DNA from: Haliclona indistincta
Lineage: Eukaryota > Porifera > Demospongiae > Haplosclerida > Chalinidae
Assembly (NCBI GenBank): GCA_964017065.1
Contig: OZ024786.1
Location: 3,534,369-3,598,368, forward strand
Direction: 5' to 3'
DNA length: 64,000 nt
Shown: positions 34,501-48,700 of the stretch, piece by piece
How the letters are laid out: every line of letters begins with the position of its first letter
How positions within the stretch are numbered: the first letter of the stretch is position 1
Made by a program: the position numbers and the translations under genes
Notes under the pieces: generated by a model
The model's input: only the letters and a program-made list of their open reading frames with translations
The model's database searches: none
What the model was told of the DNA's origin: nothing

Positions 34501-36929
34501 AATGAGGGCCAGTCTCTCAGGAGACAATGAAGACTAATTTTTTCAGGGTTTCGACCGGTTGTTCTCAGTCCAGTTGAGATCGGTTGTTCCGGACTTGTTC
34601 AACCGGTTATGAAGAGAGTAGAAAACATTAGGAGAATGCGTGATGCCCCCTCACGTCAGTCCAACCACTAAACATTAATTTTAGCTGCTGTTAACAGTTT
34701 GGTTTGCTGGTTTTCAATTGCTATGTCCATTTCTTTAAACAAGTATATAATACTCTGTATAAGAACAATAATTTTATTATGATAGCTAGTTAATTATAAT
34801 AGTTAAGGCTACATAGTTACATGCAGCAATCACCAAAATCAAATGTGCCATATTATTTTCCTTATGCAGACACCACTAGAATATGGAATAATCCGTATGA
34901 TAGTCAGGTCCGTCTTACTGGAGGGGACACTCCTAACAAGGGTCTGGTGGAGGTGTACTGTAATGGACAGTGGGGAACTGTGTGTGATGATGGGTTTGGA
35001 CATAATGATGCCAATACCATTTGCAGGCAACTAGGATACTACAGTGCAACCAGATATGATCATCTCTCAATGTGAGTGTTACATTATTGTCAATTATAAT
35101 AATCTATCTTGATATGCTTGTAGTCGTGGAAACTCCAGTCAACCTATCTGGCTAACATTTGTACCGTGTACATCAACACAGTCATGTCTTTCTAACTGCA
35201 TTGGTAGATGTCCATCATCAGCAGTATATAGCTGTAGCCATTTTGAAGATGTCACAGTTGAATGTAGTAAGTAGTAGACACAGTTTTCAAAATGTGCCGA
35301 GAGTGTAAGGCACCGGTATAATAAGTTGCAATAATTGTGGTTTTTGAGAATGTGCTTCCTTCTGAAGTCTCTTAAATAATCAGTATGTGCCTGATTTACA
35401 TGAGACCCAGCGCTGAGTGCTATCAGGTACATCCATACAGCAGGTATATAAATTGGAGCCAGTTTGTTTTGTATCTACATTCAAAACATTTGAAATAAAA
35501 ATTAATGACATTTGTTCTGTGACATTTGCTCTGTATGACGAATGCACTGTACATGTACCTACTCAGAATACAGTGTTACAATCTTTTATCTTTTTAGACA
35601 TACTTTCAACTACTACCGTGTTAACTAGCAGTTGTAATAGCAGTGACGGAGGTGGCAGAAATGGCGAGTATGGATCAGGTGGAAATGGTGAGTAGTGACT
35701 TTTAAGCAATTTGTACAGGGTTTTGCAGGTTGCTTGACCAAAGATTCTTTTTGCTGGCGCATGCGCACAGTATACGTTTTCTGTACAAAAACACGCTATG
35801 GTCATGCGCTAACAGGAAATTGTTTGGTCAAGCTACCTGCAAAACCCTGTACAAGCTTCATAACTAAGCAACAAAATTATAATGATATTTAGCATAGAGT
35901 GTAAATAAAATTCGGTTGAAATAAGTAAAATAATTACATGTTGTCTGGAGTGGAGTTATTAGAAAAAAATGTGTCTGTATGTTAAAATTTGCAGTGTGGG
36001 TCTCCATTTATGAAATATTATCAAGTTCCACTATAGCTGCTCTAGAGCCTGGGATACGGCCTCAAACATTTTATTGATTATTGCTTCATCTATTCAAATT
36101 AAACTACATCATGTGTGGGCATGGATAGTGTACATATAACCACCACATGTACATATAGTGTCAACATGCTTACACCATCATATTAATTCTAGACTGTGAA
36201 TTTAGTAAGGGAGAGCCCAAAGAAATTAAGAGTGACAGCTCGTTGTTCACAGAGACCAATGACATCATTATTAATTATTGGAGGGTTTCGACTTGTATCA
36301 AATCTATGTAAACTGAGCTGTTAATAATTGACTTTTTCTGCCTTACTATCATTGGAAATTACCATTAAAAGAGTATCTTGATGAAACGTAAGAAGCATGA
36401 GTGAGTGATGTAATAGATCATTATTTTTTATGCACCTCAAACACAGGAAATACTAGAAAAGTATAATAGTGAATAATATAGATATTATGTTATTAATTTT
36501 TGTTCAGGACCCTGGTCATCTCCATCTGTTGTGTCATCCAATATTGGAGCTATTATCGGAGGGACTATTGGAGGAATCATCTTATTGGTTGCACTCATAG
36601 TAATCTTCAGCTGGATTATTCATAAACAAAAGCTTAGTACATCACGAGTTCGAAACACTGCGGTCAGTTTTTCAACTGCTCAACAAACGGTTGTTGGTCT
36701 TACTACTACAGTACCAACACAGCCTCAGCAAACATTTACCTACACCTACAATCAACCAACTGATCCCAGCATCACTGCAGCTCCTCCTCCTGCTTATGGT
36801 CTTGCTGATAACTTTGCTACCTATAATGAAGGACAATCAGATCTTCCACCACCATCATACAGTGAAACAAGTCCATCAATTTCTCTTCCTGATACTATAG
36901 ATCTGATATCTTCTGTATCACGACAATGA
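31518..36929 (+). CDS. G4: four-SRCR membrane receptor with shortened two-PPxY tail
   Basis: Exons: 31518-31596 (leader [13 protein letters not shown]..), 31694-31898, 32378-32517, 32772-32973, 33222-33358, 33418-33477 (module 1), 33605-33809, 33995-34137, 34870-35071, 35124-35266, 35598-35687 (module 2), 36508-36929 (F). Sum 2028 nt, 675 residues plus stop. Signal peptide about 1-27, module 1 to about 274, module 2 to about 535, TM about 547-574. Module 2 differs from module 1: NINDC replaces NICDD in its first domain, the second domain has [15 protein letters not shown], and its linker is long and Gly-rich ([16 protein letters not shown]). The tail keeps PPAY and PPSY and ends [15 protein letters not shown]. 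Homology to the lost C-terminal part lies downstream of the stop. The intact exon C shows what G2 lost. This is the most compact full gene of the array. Confidence 0.88.
35717..35848. mobile_element. 132-bp MITE in G4 intron E-F, with GTAC flanks
   Basis: Ends AGGGTTTTGCAGGTTGCTTG and CAAGCTACCTGCAAAACCCT. GTAC lies on both sides (35713-35716, 35849-35852). The paralogous G5 intron reads AATTTGTACAAACTTC with a single GTAC (45169-45172), the unoccupied site. A TA duplication with longer TIRs is equally possible. Confidence 0.88.
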
Positions 36930-37159
36930 TAAAGACCTGCTTGGTCACTGACACAGCCATTACAATAAGTAACTCTATTTTTCACAACAGCTCCTACTGT
37001 TCCTCTCTTAATGTATTCTCGCTACAATTTTTACAGTCACCCACGGTGACACAGCTATAGGCTATATTGTTGGATCTGCTGGATATTGAAAATGCATCTC
37101 TTTCTCTACCTCCATCTGCTCCACCACTTCATCCTGCACAATCACCAGCACTATTGGTA
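36930..37159. other. 3' flank of G4 with tail remnant
   Basis: Sequence after the stop matches the same region of G2 (9210-9349). Then 37092-37150 codes, out of frame, for the [18 protein letters not shown] part of the long tail. The remnant is broken by copy A5 of family A, and its last piece (CCTTCCTACCCACCACAAGC) lies beyond it at about 38418. Confidence 0.7.
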
Positions 37160-38415
37160 AAGTAAATTAAAAACGATTTCTATCGAAATCAAAAGGATGT
37201 AGTGATGAAGAAATCTACCACTGGTTCACAATGTAAACCAACAAGGAACAAGCATGGAATGGTAACACGATTGACTTGCTAACAGACCATAGATCCCTAC
37301 ATCAGTGGCTGCTATGGCCTGACTATAGCTAGTTCAGCTAGTTATTGTTGACTGACACCTGACATGCATTGAATTGAATTCAGCTGTTTGTGACAAAATA
37401 TTGATCATAGTCTTATGTACAGCCACTGATGTAGGGATCTATGGTCTGTTAGCAAGTCAATCGTGTTACCATTCCATGCTTGTTCCTTGTTGGTTTACAT
37501 TGTGAACCAGTGGTAGATTTCTTCATCACTACATCCTTTTGATTTCGATAGAAATCGTTTTTAATTTACTTGTTTGTGTACTTTTTTCTTTTTCAGTGAA
37601 GTGCAGTTCAATATCATGCATGTACTGAGAAGTCTTTGTTTCCACCATTAGTTTAGTATTGCTGTTGTTGATGGCTTTTCTTAAACTTGTAGCTAAAATT
37701 GACATATCAGCTCTGCCTAGTCGCCTACGCATGCATGCATTGCATACGAGCCCCGCCCACCCTTGTTTGTAGACCTATAGTCTATACGGCGGTTATAATT
37801 ATCTGGCAAGCGCAGAATGGCGATCCTACACGAGCTTACCGTTCTTCGAAGACTCCAGATCGCTCCAGACAAATGCCGGGTATGTGTTCTCCGTGATATT
37901 GATCCATACGGCGTGGCGATAATCTAGCTGCTTGGTCACGTGCGCTAGCCACTGCTTGGTCACGTGCGTATTACGCAATCACAATAATGGCGTTTAACAC
38001 TAAGCTGACAATGGATCACGATCGAGAACTCGCGGAATTTATATCGCCGTTACGCTAAAAACAAAGTTCAAAAGGCACATGCCAGGAGAATTTCATGACT
38101 GTTCGTGGGTGTTTTGGTCTCGGCACTGCTCGCGTAAAGGCGCTAGGCGAGTTGAAGAAAGAAGAAGAAGAAAACGAAGATGACGAAAGTCAATTTTCAC
38201 CGATTCCAGGTTCGTCACTTTAGTAACAATTTCGAGCAATCTCCTTGCTACTGTAAGATGGGGCAACGCCAGATAGCAGATCTAAGTGTCTATGGACGTA
38301 TAAAATTCATCACCAGGCGAAATATTAGCGTTTGAACGCTAATACATTGTATGTAGCCGCCATCTTGTTTTCTCGTTCATCCCTACATAGGGAGTCACTA
38401 CCGTGCCTCCCTAAT
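37160..38415 (-). mobile_element. Family A composite element, copy A5 (inverted)
   Basis: Foldback arms at about 37160-37313 and 37417-37570, body reversed, head hairpin ending CCTCCCTAAT. It is inserted in the tail remnant behind G4. Confidence 0.82.
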
Positions 38416-38582
38416 ATCTTCCTTCCTACCCACCACAAGCATACATGTATATAGTGTGTCACTCAGTCATAGTTAGACAGCAACAAAAATGATTAATTGT
38501 TTGTAAACTTTTTGACGTTTATTTTATCTCTAATGACATTTATAGACATCACAATTGCTAACAACATCATGAATGGTAACAT

Positions 38583-38635
38583 GAGTCCATAATCGACAGC
38601 GCCTGCTCTTAGTAGGCACGGTCGATTATGGACTC
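38583..38635. repeat. Short inverted repeat
   Basis: GAGTCCATAATCGAC (38583-38597) and GTCGATTATGGACTC (38621-38635) pair perfectly around a 23-base loop. Confidence 0.85.
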
Positions 38636-38786
38636 CTGATGGTATTATACGTAAAATGCATTGAAAAAGCAAAATTTCTAATCTCAAGACACGAAATTTC
38701 TTTCCAGTTGTCACGACTAAAAATGCAGCACACGGGAATGGGGTATTTAGGCTGCATCCACTCCTTAAGTGGGCGGGCCAAATTCG

Positions 38787-38856
38787 ATAACACTCCAACT
38801 ACCGGTTACTCCAACTACCGATAACACTCCAACTACCGATTACTCCAACTACCGGT
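38787..38856 (+). repeat. Short tandem repeat of ACTCCAACTACCG units
   Basis: Four units of ACTCCAACTACCG followed by GTT, ATAAC, ATT or GT. Confidence 0.85.
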
Positions 38857-39054
38857 ACTATCAGTTCCATTACAAGTAGTGTGCATCCAGATTTCATGCT
38901 TGTCCGTACATCATATAAATTATAATTATTACAGTATACTGAACAATATAAAATCTAAGTAACTTAATGGCACGGACATATACTACACTAGCTGTCAGTG
39001 GATTTACTCCTAACAGATAGCCTGCAGTATGCATGACTCAACGACGAAGTTTAT

Positions 39055-39711
39055 GGCCTTTCCATTATAAGGCATAAGGAATGTTGATTAAAAATTAATG
39101 AAATTCATCGAGAAATGATGACTAGTGACGGCGAGCGACGTCATTTGCTGGAGTACGCTTAGAGCCGTGAGCGCCAGAAACAAACTAGTACTGCACTACG
39201 CTAAGACTGGGTACATGACCCACTAATCTAAAAATAGCCATATCTATTTATGAAGAAGCACATGTGTAATATTGTGAGTTGGTAGAAGCAAAGAGTGTTG
39301 AGTTTGGTCATAGAAGACTCCCAGGAGCGATCTTGAAAGTCCTGTAGAGAGCCATGCAGTGCATTGTTAAAGCGATAGTTGTTATGCCAAGGTAAAACAG
39401 TTGAAAACAAAGTTGTCTTGCTAGAACTACAGTTCTGGACTCCCCAGGAGCCTCGTGAGAGTCGTTTTTGGACAAAATGGCGGCAACAAACTCGAACAAA
39501 CTCGACTGTATGGCATTGTTACCTTGCGGTTTCAGCAGCAAATCATCATCCTAGCTTTGCCTTCGGTGAAAGTCTAGGAAAACAATGAAAGGGAACTAAA
39601 ATGCGCTTCTAACGAGAAAAACTACGCTGCAGTAGTGATACTCCAGCAAATGACGTCATAACACGCAGAATTACGTTGCGCTACATTCCTTGCATATTTT
39701 GTGGAAAGGCC
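39055..39711. mobile_element. 657-bp TIR insertion replacing the G5 upstream region
   Basis: GGCCTTTCCA and TGGAAAGGCC form the ends. Inside, GACGTCATTTGCTGGAGTA (39137-39155) and its reverse complement (39639-39657) continue the inverted structure. The left flank matches 5' flanks of G3 and G6, and the right flank (TTTTGTCAAGGTCAAAATG) joins the start codon directly. The proximal 150 bp or so present before G3 are missing here. Confidence 0.7.
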
Positions 39712-39730
39712 TAATTTTGTCAAGGTCAAA

Positions 39731-42700
39731 ATGGGGACCACGTCTCTTAAATGCTGGTCAAGACGACTCACCACACTCGCTTTTCTTGCTATTTTAACCG
39801 TAGTACAAGGTACAGTACACTATGTCATGCGTCCGTCTAGCATTAATCGTTGCATCGTGTTATGATCATACTTGCTGTTATACAGGTCAGAGCAATGGTC
39901 CCATTCGATTGTGGCGCAATGGCCATTCCTCATCTGCATACACTTTTGGACGAGTGCAGGTATACTTCAACAGTCAGTGGGGAAACATCTGTGATGATGG
40001 TAACCTTCGTCTAAAAGAAGCTCATGTGATCTGTCAACAGCTGGGATACTCTGGTGCTAGCAGCTTCAGCAGAGCAAGCACTGACTCGTAAGTTTGGACA
40101 GAACATGTAAAAGAGGTCAATGCATCTTGATTACTTTTGTATCAATGCAACATGTATGAATTGCTCTGTCTATTGCCTATAGCCTAAGACCTACTACATA
40201 ATAATATCTCTATAGTACATATCAAACTATATACCGTAGTACTATAACATGCCATGCATTCCATTGCATGCTATCATGCGGCACATCAGCAGCTGACTGT
40301 ACTTCACTAGGTTCATTATACTACGTGTTTGTACTTGAATGTATTTAATTGTTATTGTTGCAAGGTACAAAGTGTTAGACAGATAACTGTACTATGATAA
40401 CAGATAGGTATCAAATTAGCTAACAGTACTGGTACTATAGTGTGATGATCTGGCTGCTTGTAGGAACAATAACACTACACTAAGCTTGCAAATTCCCATT
40501 TGGCTTGTTCTGGCTCAATTCACTGCTGATTCACCATCACCACTCCTCGTAGTAGGCTACTCATTATTTTGAGGAGTTTGGCGAATAATTTTTGCTTTTT
40601 CTTTGAGTGTGCATGTGTGAAATTTAACAATTTTTTTGGATTGCAACTCGATTGCATCTGCACATAGACATGTGTATCGATAACAGTGCTATGTACATTG
40701 ACTGTTGTAGTAAATTTTGTCTGGCTCTACGGCTTGTGATTTACTAGCTACTTTCAATCCCCACTGTCTACTTATACCTGCATGGGTAATATTCTGTAGT
40801 TAATTTGTACTACAATTTAGCTACCTACCTAATTATTATGCCTGCACTAGCTACATGTACCTACAATAATTATCCTTCCTATTATTGTATGTGTAATAAA
40901 ATGTGTGGTGTATATACAAGTGTATTGTAGTTTCTATGTACCCAATATAAATTTATAGACAGTCGCTGTGTTGTTTGTTTCATTTGTGTATGATTTGTGC
41001 TGTGTTTTGTTATTTTAGGTATGGAACAGACACTAGTCCCACAGTACTCAGTGGTGTGGATTGTTCTACCTCATCATATCTGGTGATCCTTCAGTGCAGT
41101 TATAACTCCACTCATTTTTTATCATCATGTACTAACAGTTTTGATGTATCAGTCAATTGCTGTGAGTCACTGATGCATGCACAATGACACATGCCTTACT
41201 CTGGTAGGTTAGATGGATCAAGGCAACTGTAATCTTTAGATTGTCATAAAAATTAATTTGTGTACAATGTGCTAGCTAGTGTATTCCACTTTCTTTTGGC
41301 ATTGTAAATCTCTTCGACCATGTTTAAAATTGGTGCACACAGCTATACACTATAGTAATTTACTTGAGGTGAAGGACAGAGTGTTAACTCGTTGAACAGC
41401 AATGTCAACAGTTTTTTGTAAAGACATTCAACTTGTACTTTATTGAAATAGTGTGCTCAATGAACTTCCATACAAGATGTAGACTATTGTGATCAAGATC
41501 GACCAAAATGTGTTTTGCTCTAGTCTAAGCAAGAGCACTTTTGTTCTGAGTCACTCAATGCTAAGTATTTCATAAAAATGGCAAAAACAGCCTTTATACT
41601 AGTTTTCTTGGGCAATACTGCATAATCATGTTTTACTTTTCATTGTATGCAGACTCCACTAGAATATGGAACAGTCCTTATAATGGTCAAATTCGTCTTA
41701 CTGGAGGCACTACTGTCAATCAGGGTCTGGTGGAGGTGTACTGTAATGGACAGTGGGGTACTGTGTGTGATGATGGGTTTGGTCAAGCAGAAGCTGACAC
41801 TGTTTGCAGACAACTGGGATATGAACGTGCTTATGATTATGGCCATCTCTCAATGTGAGCATTGATTTATAGAATAGACAGGCATAAAAAATTATTATTA
41901 ATGTGCATAACCCATGCAGAACTGAGCAGTGGGCTAAACGTGTTGTGTAACATGCAAGTACTAGAGAAAAGCATTCCTATCTAATAGCTATTGAAGATGC
42001 TTGTATATTTGTGAAACTTTAAGACTGGCATATTTTGTCCCTAAACTATACTTAGTTTTAAACCAATCATGTGAGATTAAAGTAAACTGTCAGTGTCTTT
42101 AAGTATAGTTATAGTTGTAAAAGTTCAGTCTAACTATAATTGATTTTGACCCTTACAAAAAATAGGTTTTAGTTTTTTTGCTATTGTTAACAATTAAAAC
42201 TTTAGGGTTAATCACAGGGGTTAAGTCACTTCCGAGTCTTAACTCCTGCTATAATCCGTTTGGTTAAATTTTTAACACTCACCACCATAATATATTGTCT
42301 AGCATTCTTTCAGGAAAAATAGCTCGTGATCATAATTATGTGCTACACGAAGTGCATGTGCCGAACTTGTTCTAGCTGGGCAAATTTGAGTGCAATACTG
42401 TTTCTTTTAATTGTAGTCGAGGTACTTCCTCTCAGCCGATCTGGTTGGATGAGGTTTCATGCTCTTCAGCTCGTCCTTGTATTGGTGACTGCGCTAGTCA
42501 GTGTCCAGTATCACATGATTGTACTCACAGTGAAGATATCACCATTACATGCTGTAAGTATACTTCATATAACTATTCAAAAATTTGGTTATTCACAACT
42601 TTCTGACAGATTCTCCTATTCGCTATACTGGGACAAAAAGCTACACTTGCACTATGAAAACAGAAGCATCAACAGGTATTCAATACTGCAAGAGCAAGTT

Positions 42701-45700
42701 TACACATGCGACTGGGTGACTTGTAGTTTACCTGAGTGTATATAATGAGTACATTACAATACATGCATGTACTCTGCGATCGCGCACGCATGGATACTCA
42801 TGTTATACACTCACTTAGCTGACAACAGATAATGAGCCACTTTTCAGTGTCTCTTTATAGTGTTTTGTCCTTGCATTGAGGTGCTACAGGCCTCTTAAAG
42901 ATTTCACTACTTCCAGATTCATAGTTTTGGCAATGTGTTCCAACAATTTCTGTGCTATTATAAAGTTGGGGCAACGCCATGCAGAAAGCGGATTTATATT
43001 AGCAATACAATCTCCAATTCACCGCAAGAATCCATTGTAGCGTTTGAAGCGTTTGAATCCATTGTATTGTAGCTGCCATCATTTTTCTGCTCATTACTTC
43101 ATATGAATGAACTACCGTTCGTCTCTACATACATTTATAGTAATATAAATTTTTGAACCGTCTTGTATCATCTGTTTTTGTGTAAAGTACCTACAGATAT
43201 TGATAGTGGGCCAATCAGACTGCTGCGTAATGGTGATACTTCACCCTCATACACATCTGGACGAGTGCAGCTAGTATACAACAGACAATGGGGAAACATT
43301 AATGACTGCATCTATAACTTTGGACTAACAGAAGCTACTGTGATCTGTCACCAGCTGGGATACACTGGTGCTAGTACATATACTAGAGCTTCGAATTCAC
43401 AAGATTCGTATGTTCAAATTTCTGTTGTATACGTGATAACACTTTATACACAACCATGCATGAGCATGAGTCCCTCTGACGACTAAAGCACATATATATG
43501 TACACTTGATTACGCTCTAAAATGCTTATCATGCACCTTAAACATGTCCTATTACATCAGTTATTGCATGATCAAAATTTAATGATCTTTGCCGGATCTT
43601 TGTCATTCTTTATACATTTTCAGATTTGGGCTGGACAATAGTCCTTCAGTTATCACTAGTGTGGACTGTAGCAATTCAAACTATCTGGTGATACTACAGT
43701 GCAGCTTTTCTTCATCCATTTCCTCATCGTGTTCTAATGATGCCAATGATGTTGGAGTTATTTGTTGTGAGTATGATTGAAACAAAAAATTATACAAGCA
43801 CGAAACATAACGCATTCTTAAAGTTTAGTTTGCAATGTGACTCAGTGACTTACACTGTGTGTTCTGCTAAATTTAATGCTAAATTTTCCATAGTTCGAGT
43901 TGCCGTTTGTTCTGCATTGCGATATCAATACTGCTTGTCGCTTGTTGCTGGTGAAATACTCTGCAGCCAATCCGCAGGAAGCGACAGCGCAATCGATTGA
44001 CAGCAGTTTCATTTACTTGTGTCTCAGCTATGCATCAGTGATACCCGTGACATGGTTGGCAACAGCTTCATGTTGATTGTAGATGTAGATTTTTCAGCTA
44101 GAGTTTTCATGAAGCACGCCTAGACAAGCGCTGTATGATGCATCCACGTTCAATGAACTTTGCATGATGTCACACCCGTGTGGGTGTATAATTCTATTTT
44201 AGTAACAATAAAGTTTTTCGATGTCTGTATGCGTTGCATGCCCTCTTCTCTCTATACACCCTTGATAGTAGCTAGTAGTTACATGCAAGCAATCACCAAA
44301 ATTTTATAATAGATTTGTGCCATATCATTTTTCCTTATTTTCCTTACGCAGACATCACTAGAATTTGGAATAATCCATATGCTAGTCAGGTCCGTCTTAC
44401 TGGAGGGGACACTCCCAACCAGGGTCTGGTGGAGGTGTTCTGTAATGGACAGTGGGGAACTGTGTGTGATGTTGGGTTTGGCACTAGTGATGCCAATACC
44501 ATTTGCAGGCAACTAGGATACCACAGTGCAACCAGATATGATCATCTCTCAATGTGAGTAATGCATAGTTGCTGATGATCAATATTTATTGTTTAATCAA
44601 AATTGCAGTGGTGGAAACTCCAGTCAACCTATCTGGCTAACATTTGTTCCGTGTTCATCAGCACAGTCATGTCTTTCTAACTGCATTGGTAGATGTCCGT
44701 CATCAGCAGTATCTAGCTGTGATCATTCTGAAGATGTCACAGTTGAATGTAGTAAGTAGACACAGTTTCAAAATGTGTCAAGAGCGTATGGCACCAGTAT
44801 AAATAGTTGCAATATGGTTTTTGAGAATGTGCTTCCTTCATGGTGTTGTGAAGTCTCTTTAAACAGTATGTGCCTGATTGACATGTGACCCTGTGCTGAG
44901 TGCTATCAGGTACATCCATATAAATTGAAGCCATGCAGTTTGTATCCAATGGTGACATTTTATTCGGTGACATTTGCTCACACTCTTGCTGTATGACAAG
45001 TGCACAGTGAACAGTGAATTTGATGTACATGCACCCACTCAGAATACAGTGTCACAATCTTTTTCTTATTTAGACTCATTTACCACGATATTTCGCAGTT
45101 GTAATATCAGTGATGGAGGTGGTGAAAATGGTGAGTTTGAGTATTGATCAGTGACTTTTAAGCAATTTGTACAAACTTCATAACTAAGCAACAAAATAAT
45201 ACTGATAATAAGCAGAGTGTGTAAATAAAATGTCGGTTGAAAGACTTAACTAAAATGTGTCTGTATGTTAGCAAAATTTGCAGTGTTGGTCAAGTTCAAC
45301 TATAACAGGTCATATAAAAAAATAATAGAGCCTGGGATACACCCTCAAGCATTTTATTGATTATTGCTTCATCTGTTCAAACTACACTGGGTGCATGCCG
45401 GGCATGCATAGAATACATGTAACTACTGTATGTACATTATAGTGTCAACATGCCTATCATATTCTTGCAATTGATCATGAATTTATGCTCCAATGCAGTG
45501 TGACTTGCTATGATAACTGATTGTTTCAAATCTCTATAGCATCGATCAGTAATGGACCCATCAGATTGTGGCGTAACGGTGATTCATCACTCTCATACAC
45601 TTCTGGAAGAGTACAACTTGTGTACAACAGACAGTGGGGCAACATTTGTGATGACGCAGACTTTGGTTCATCTGAGGCTACAGTAGTGTGTCATCAGCTG

Positions 45701-48700
45701 GGATACACTGGTGCTAGTAGCTACAGCAGAGCAAGTACTGACTCGTAAGTGATTAGTTTGACCATATATCGTATTATTTTGTTGCCTGTATAATTGACTT
45801 TTGACAAGGAACAAGCGAAGTTAATAATTTTTGTAAGGGCTCAAGCACATGAAAAGCTATCATTGCTAAAACCAGCTAGAAATTAATTTTGATATAGTGA
45901 TGATAAAAAATGAGGTAAAATTGCTAATTGCTGTTGCAATCTTTATCCCTCCATGAATGTCACTGACAAGTGGCAATGACAATACACCGTATAGCGGGAA
46001 ATTTTCATGGGAGAAAATTTTCGCGAATGTACGAGATAGAGCATTTCGTGAATAATATTTTCGCGAATCAGCGCTATTGCCCTATCTTTGTCAACAAAAA
46101 AAAGACATTCGCGGATAATATTTCCGCGAATAGCCTGTAATTCGCGAAATTCGCGAAAATGTTCTCCCGCGAACATTTCCCGCTATACGGCATTTACCTG
46201 CTACAGTTTGTAGACAGTGCATGGATCACAGATTCGTTCAATAACACAATGACATAGTCATCATTGATAATAATTATTTTTTTCTGATTTATTTTATTTT
46301 TGCTTCAAAACAGGTTTGGTACTGATGCTAGTCCCACAGTAATCGACAATGTATACTGCTCATCAGTGTATCTTGTCATTCTACAATGCTCTTTCTCCAC
46401 CTCCATTTCTTTAACATGCACTGATAATTTTGATGTATCAGTTACTTGCTGTGAGTTGTTTAAAATGATTATTACACTTACACACACTTGTAAAACATTA
46501 CTGAACAAGAGTTCAATGGAACACATACCCTGTGCGCTATGCAATGTGCAGAAATTGATGGGAATGCTACTCCTAGTGACTTCAGTGTGAACTATTATAA
46601 TTTATTAGAGTTCAGTGAACATACGTTTAATTTTTCGCTCAGTCTCACAATTGTGGCACACCCACATACCGGAATGTTCTAATCGGCGATGTTACTAATA
46701 CGAATACATGGCCATAGCACGCGACAGGAGACTATCTCGACTTCGCAGGCATCTTTCAAGGAATAAATATTCAACAACCAAGCTGTTGAGAGCTATTACC
46801 TGACAATCTTCGAGCAGTAAGGCAGTACATGTAAACAGCCACGTTTTTGTACACACACACATAATTATATATACATACAGACATAGCCAAACGCTTAACC
46901 CTTCGGCACCTATGCGCCCAGGGTAATTAGAATTTCTTATAGCCATGTTTCAGTAGTTAGAGTGCAAGCATCTTTAGAAGCATCACAAACAACAATGTCT
47001 AACGTCATAAAATTATGACTATAGACCAGACTTAATTATTTGTATATGTTGATGATATAAATCTAGCCACACAATGCTCGTCTACTTATTTTGAGCTGTT
47101 TAGTATGACAGTCTTAAGAGTATGACAGTTTGAAGAATTTAAGCACCATGTTTGACTGGCAGCATTAACTGAACATACAAATGAACATAGTTCTCAATAC
47201 ACTCTATGCAGACACTACTAGAATATGGGACAATCCTTACAATCTACAAGTTCGTCTTACTAGAGGATCCACTGTCAACCAGGGTCTGGTGGAGGTGTTC
47301 TGTAATGGGCAGTGGGGTACTGTATGTGATGATGGGTTTTTCCAAACTGAAGCTGACACTATTTGCAGGCAACTGGGATACTACAGTGCAAACAGATATG
47401 ATCATCTCTCAATGTGAGTTATGTTATAGGTTAGACGACGAATCAAGGTAACTATGGGATTTATAACACTTTGGAAACTAAACAGAATGTGGTTCACACA
47501 TTAGGGTGTCTATTAGGGAGGCACGGTAGTGCCTCCCTATGTAGGGTTGAACGAGAAAACAAGATGGCGGCTACATACAATGTATTAGCGTTCAAACGCT
47601 GATATTTCGCCTGGTCATGAATTGTATACGTCAACCGACACTTATATCTGCTCTCTGGCGTTGCCCCATCTTACAGTAGCAAGGAGATTGCTCGAAGTTG
47701 TTACTAAAGTGACGAACCTGGAAACGGTGAAAATCGTGTTTCGTCATCTTCGTTTTCTTCTTTCTTTCTTTCTTTCTTCAGCGCGCCTAGCGCCTTTACA
47801 CGAGCAATGCCGAGACCAAAACACCCATGAACAGTCATGAAATTCTCCTGGCAGGTGCCTTTTGAACTTAGTTTTTAGCGAAACGTCGATATAAATTCCG
47901 CGATTTCTCGATCGTGATCCATTGTCAGCTAAGTGTTAGACGCCATTGATGTGATTGCGCAATACGCACGTGACCAAGCAGTGGTTAGCGCACGTGACCA
48001 AGCACTAGCTTGAGTATCGCCGCGCGCCTTATGGATCACGGAGAACACATACATGTACATGTATTTGTCTGGAGTCTTCGAAGAACGGTAAGCTCGTATA
48101 GGATCACCATTCTGCGCTTGCCAGATAATTACAACCGCCGTACATGTCTACAAACAATTATGGGCGGGGCTCGTATCCACTGCATGCATGTGTAGGCGAG
48201 CTGATATGTACAGCATAACAATTATTGTTAGCTACAAGTTTAAAATTCTTAATAATAAAGAAAAGCCACCAACAACAGGAAAACTAAACCAATGGTGGAA
48301 ACAAAGACAGCTCAGTACGTGCATGATATTGAACTGCACTTCGCTGAAAAAGGAAAAAAGGACACAAACAAGAAAATTAAAAAGATTTCTATCAAAATCA
48401 AAAGGATGTAGGGTTGTGAAATCTACCACTGGTCCACAATGTAAACTAACAAGGAACAAGCATGGAATGGTAACACGATTGACTTGCTAACAGACCATAG
48501 ATCCCTACATCAGTGGCTGTACATAAGATCAATATTTTGTCACAAGCTGAATGCACGTCAGGTGTCAGTCAACAGCAACTAGCTGAACTAGCTATAACCA
48601 ACCACAGCAGCCACTGATGTAGGGATCTATGGTCTGTTAGCAAGTCAATCGTGTTACCATTCCATGCTTGTTCCTTGTTAGTTTACATTGTGGACCAGTG

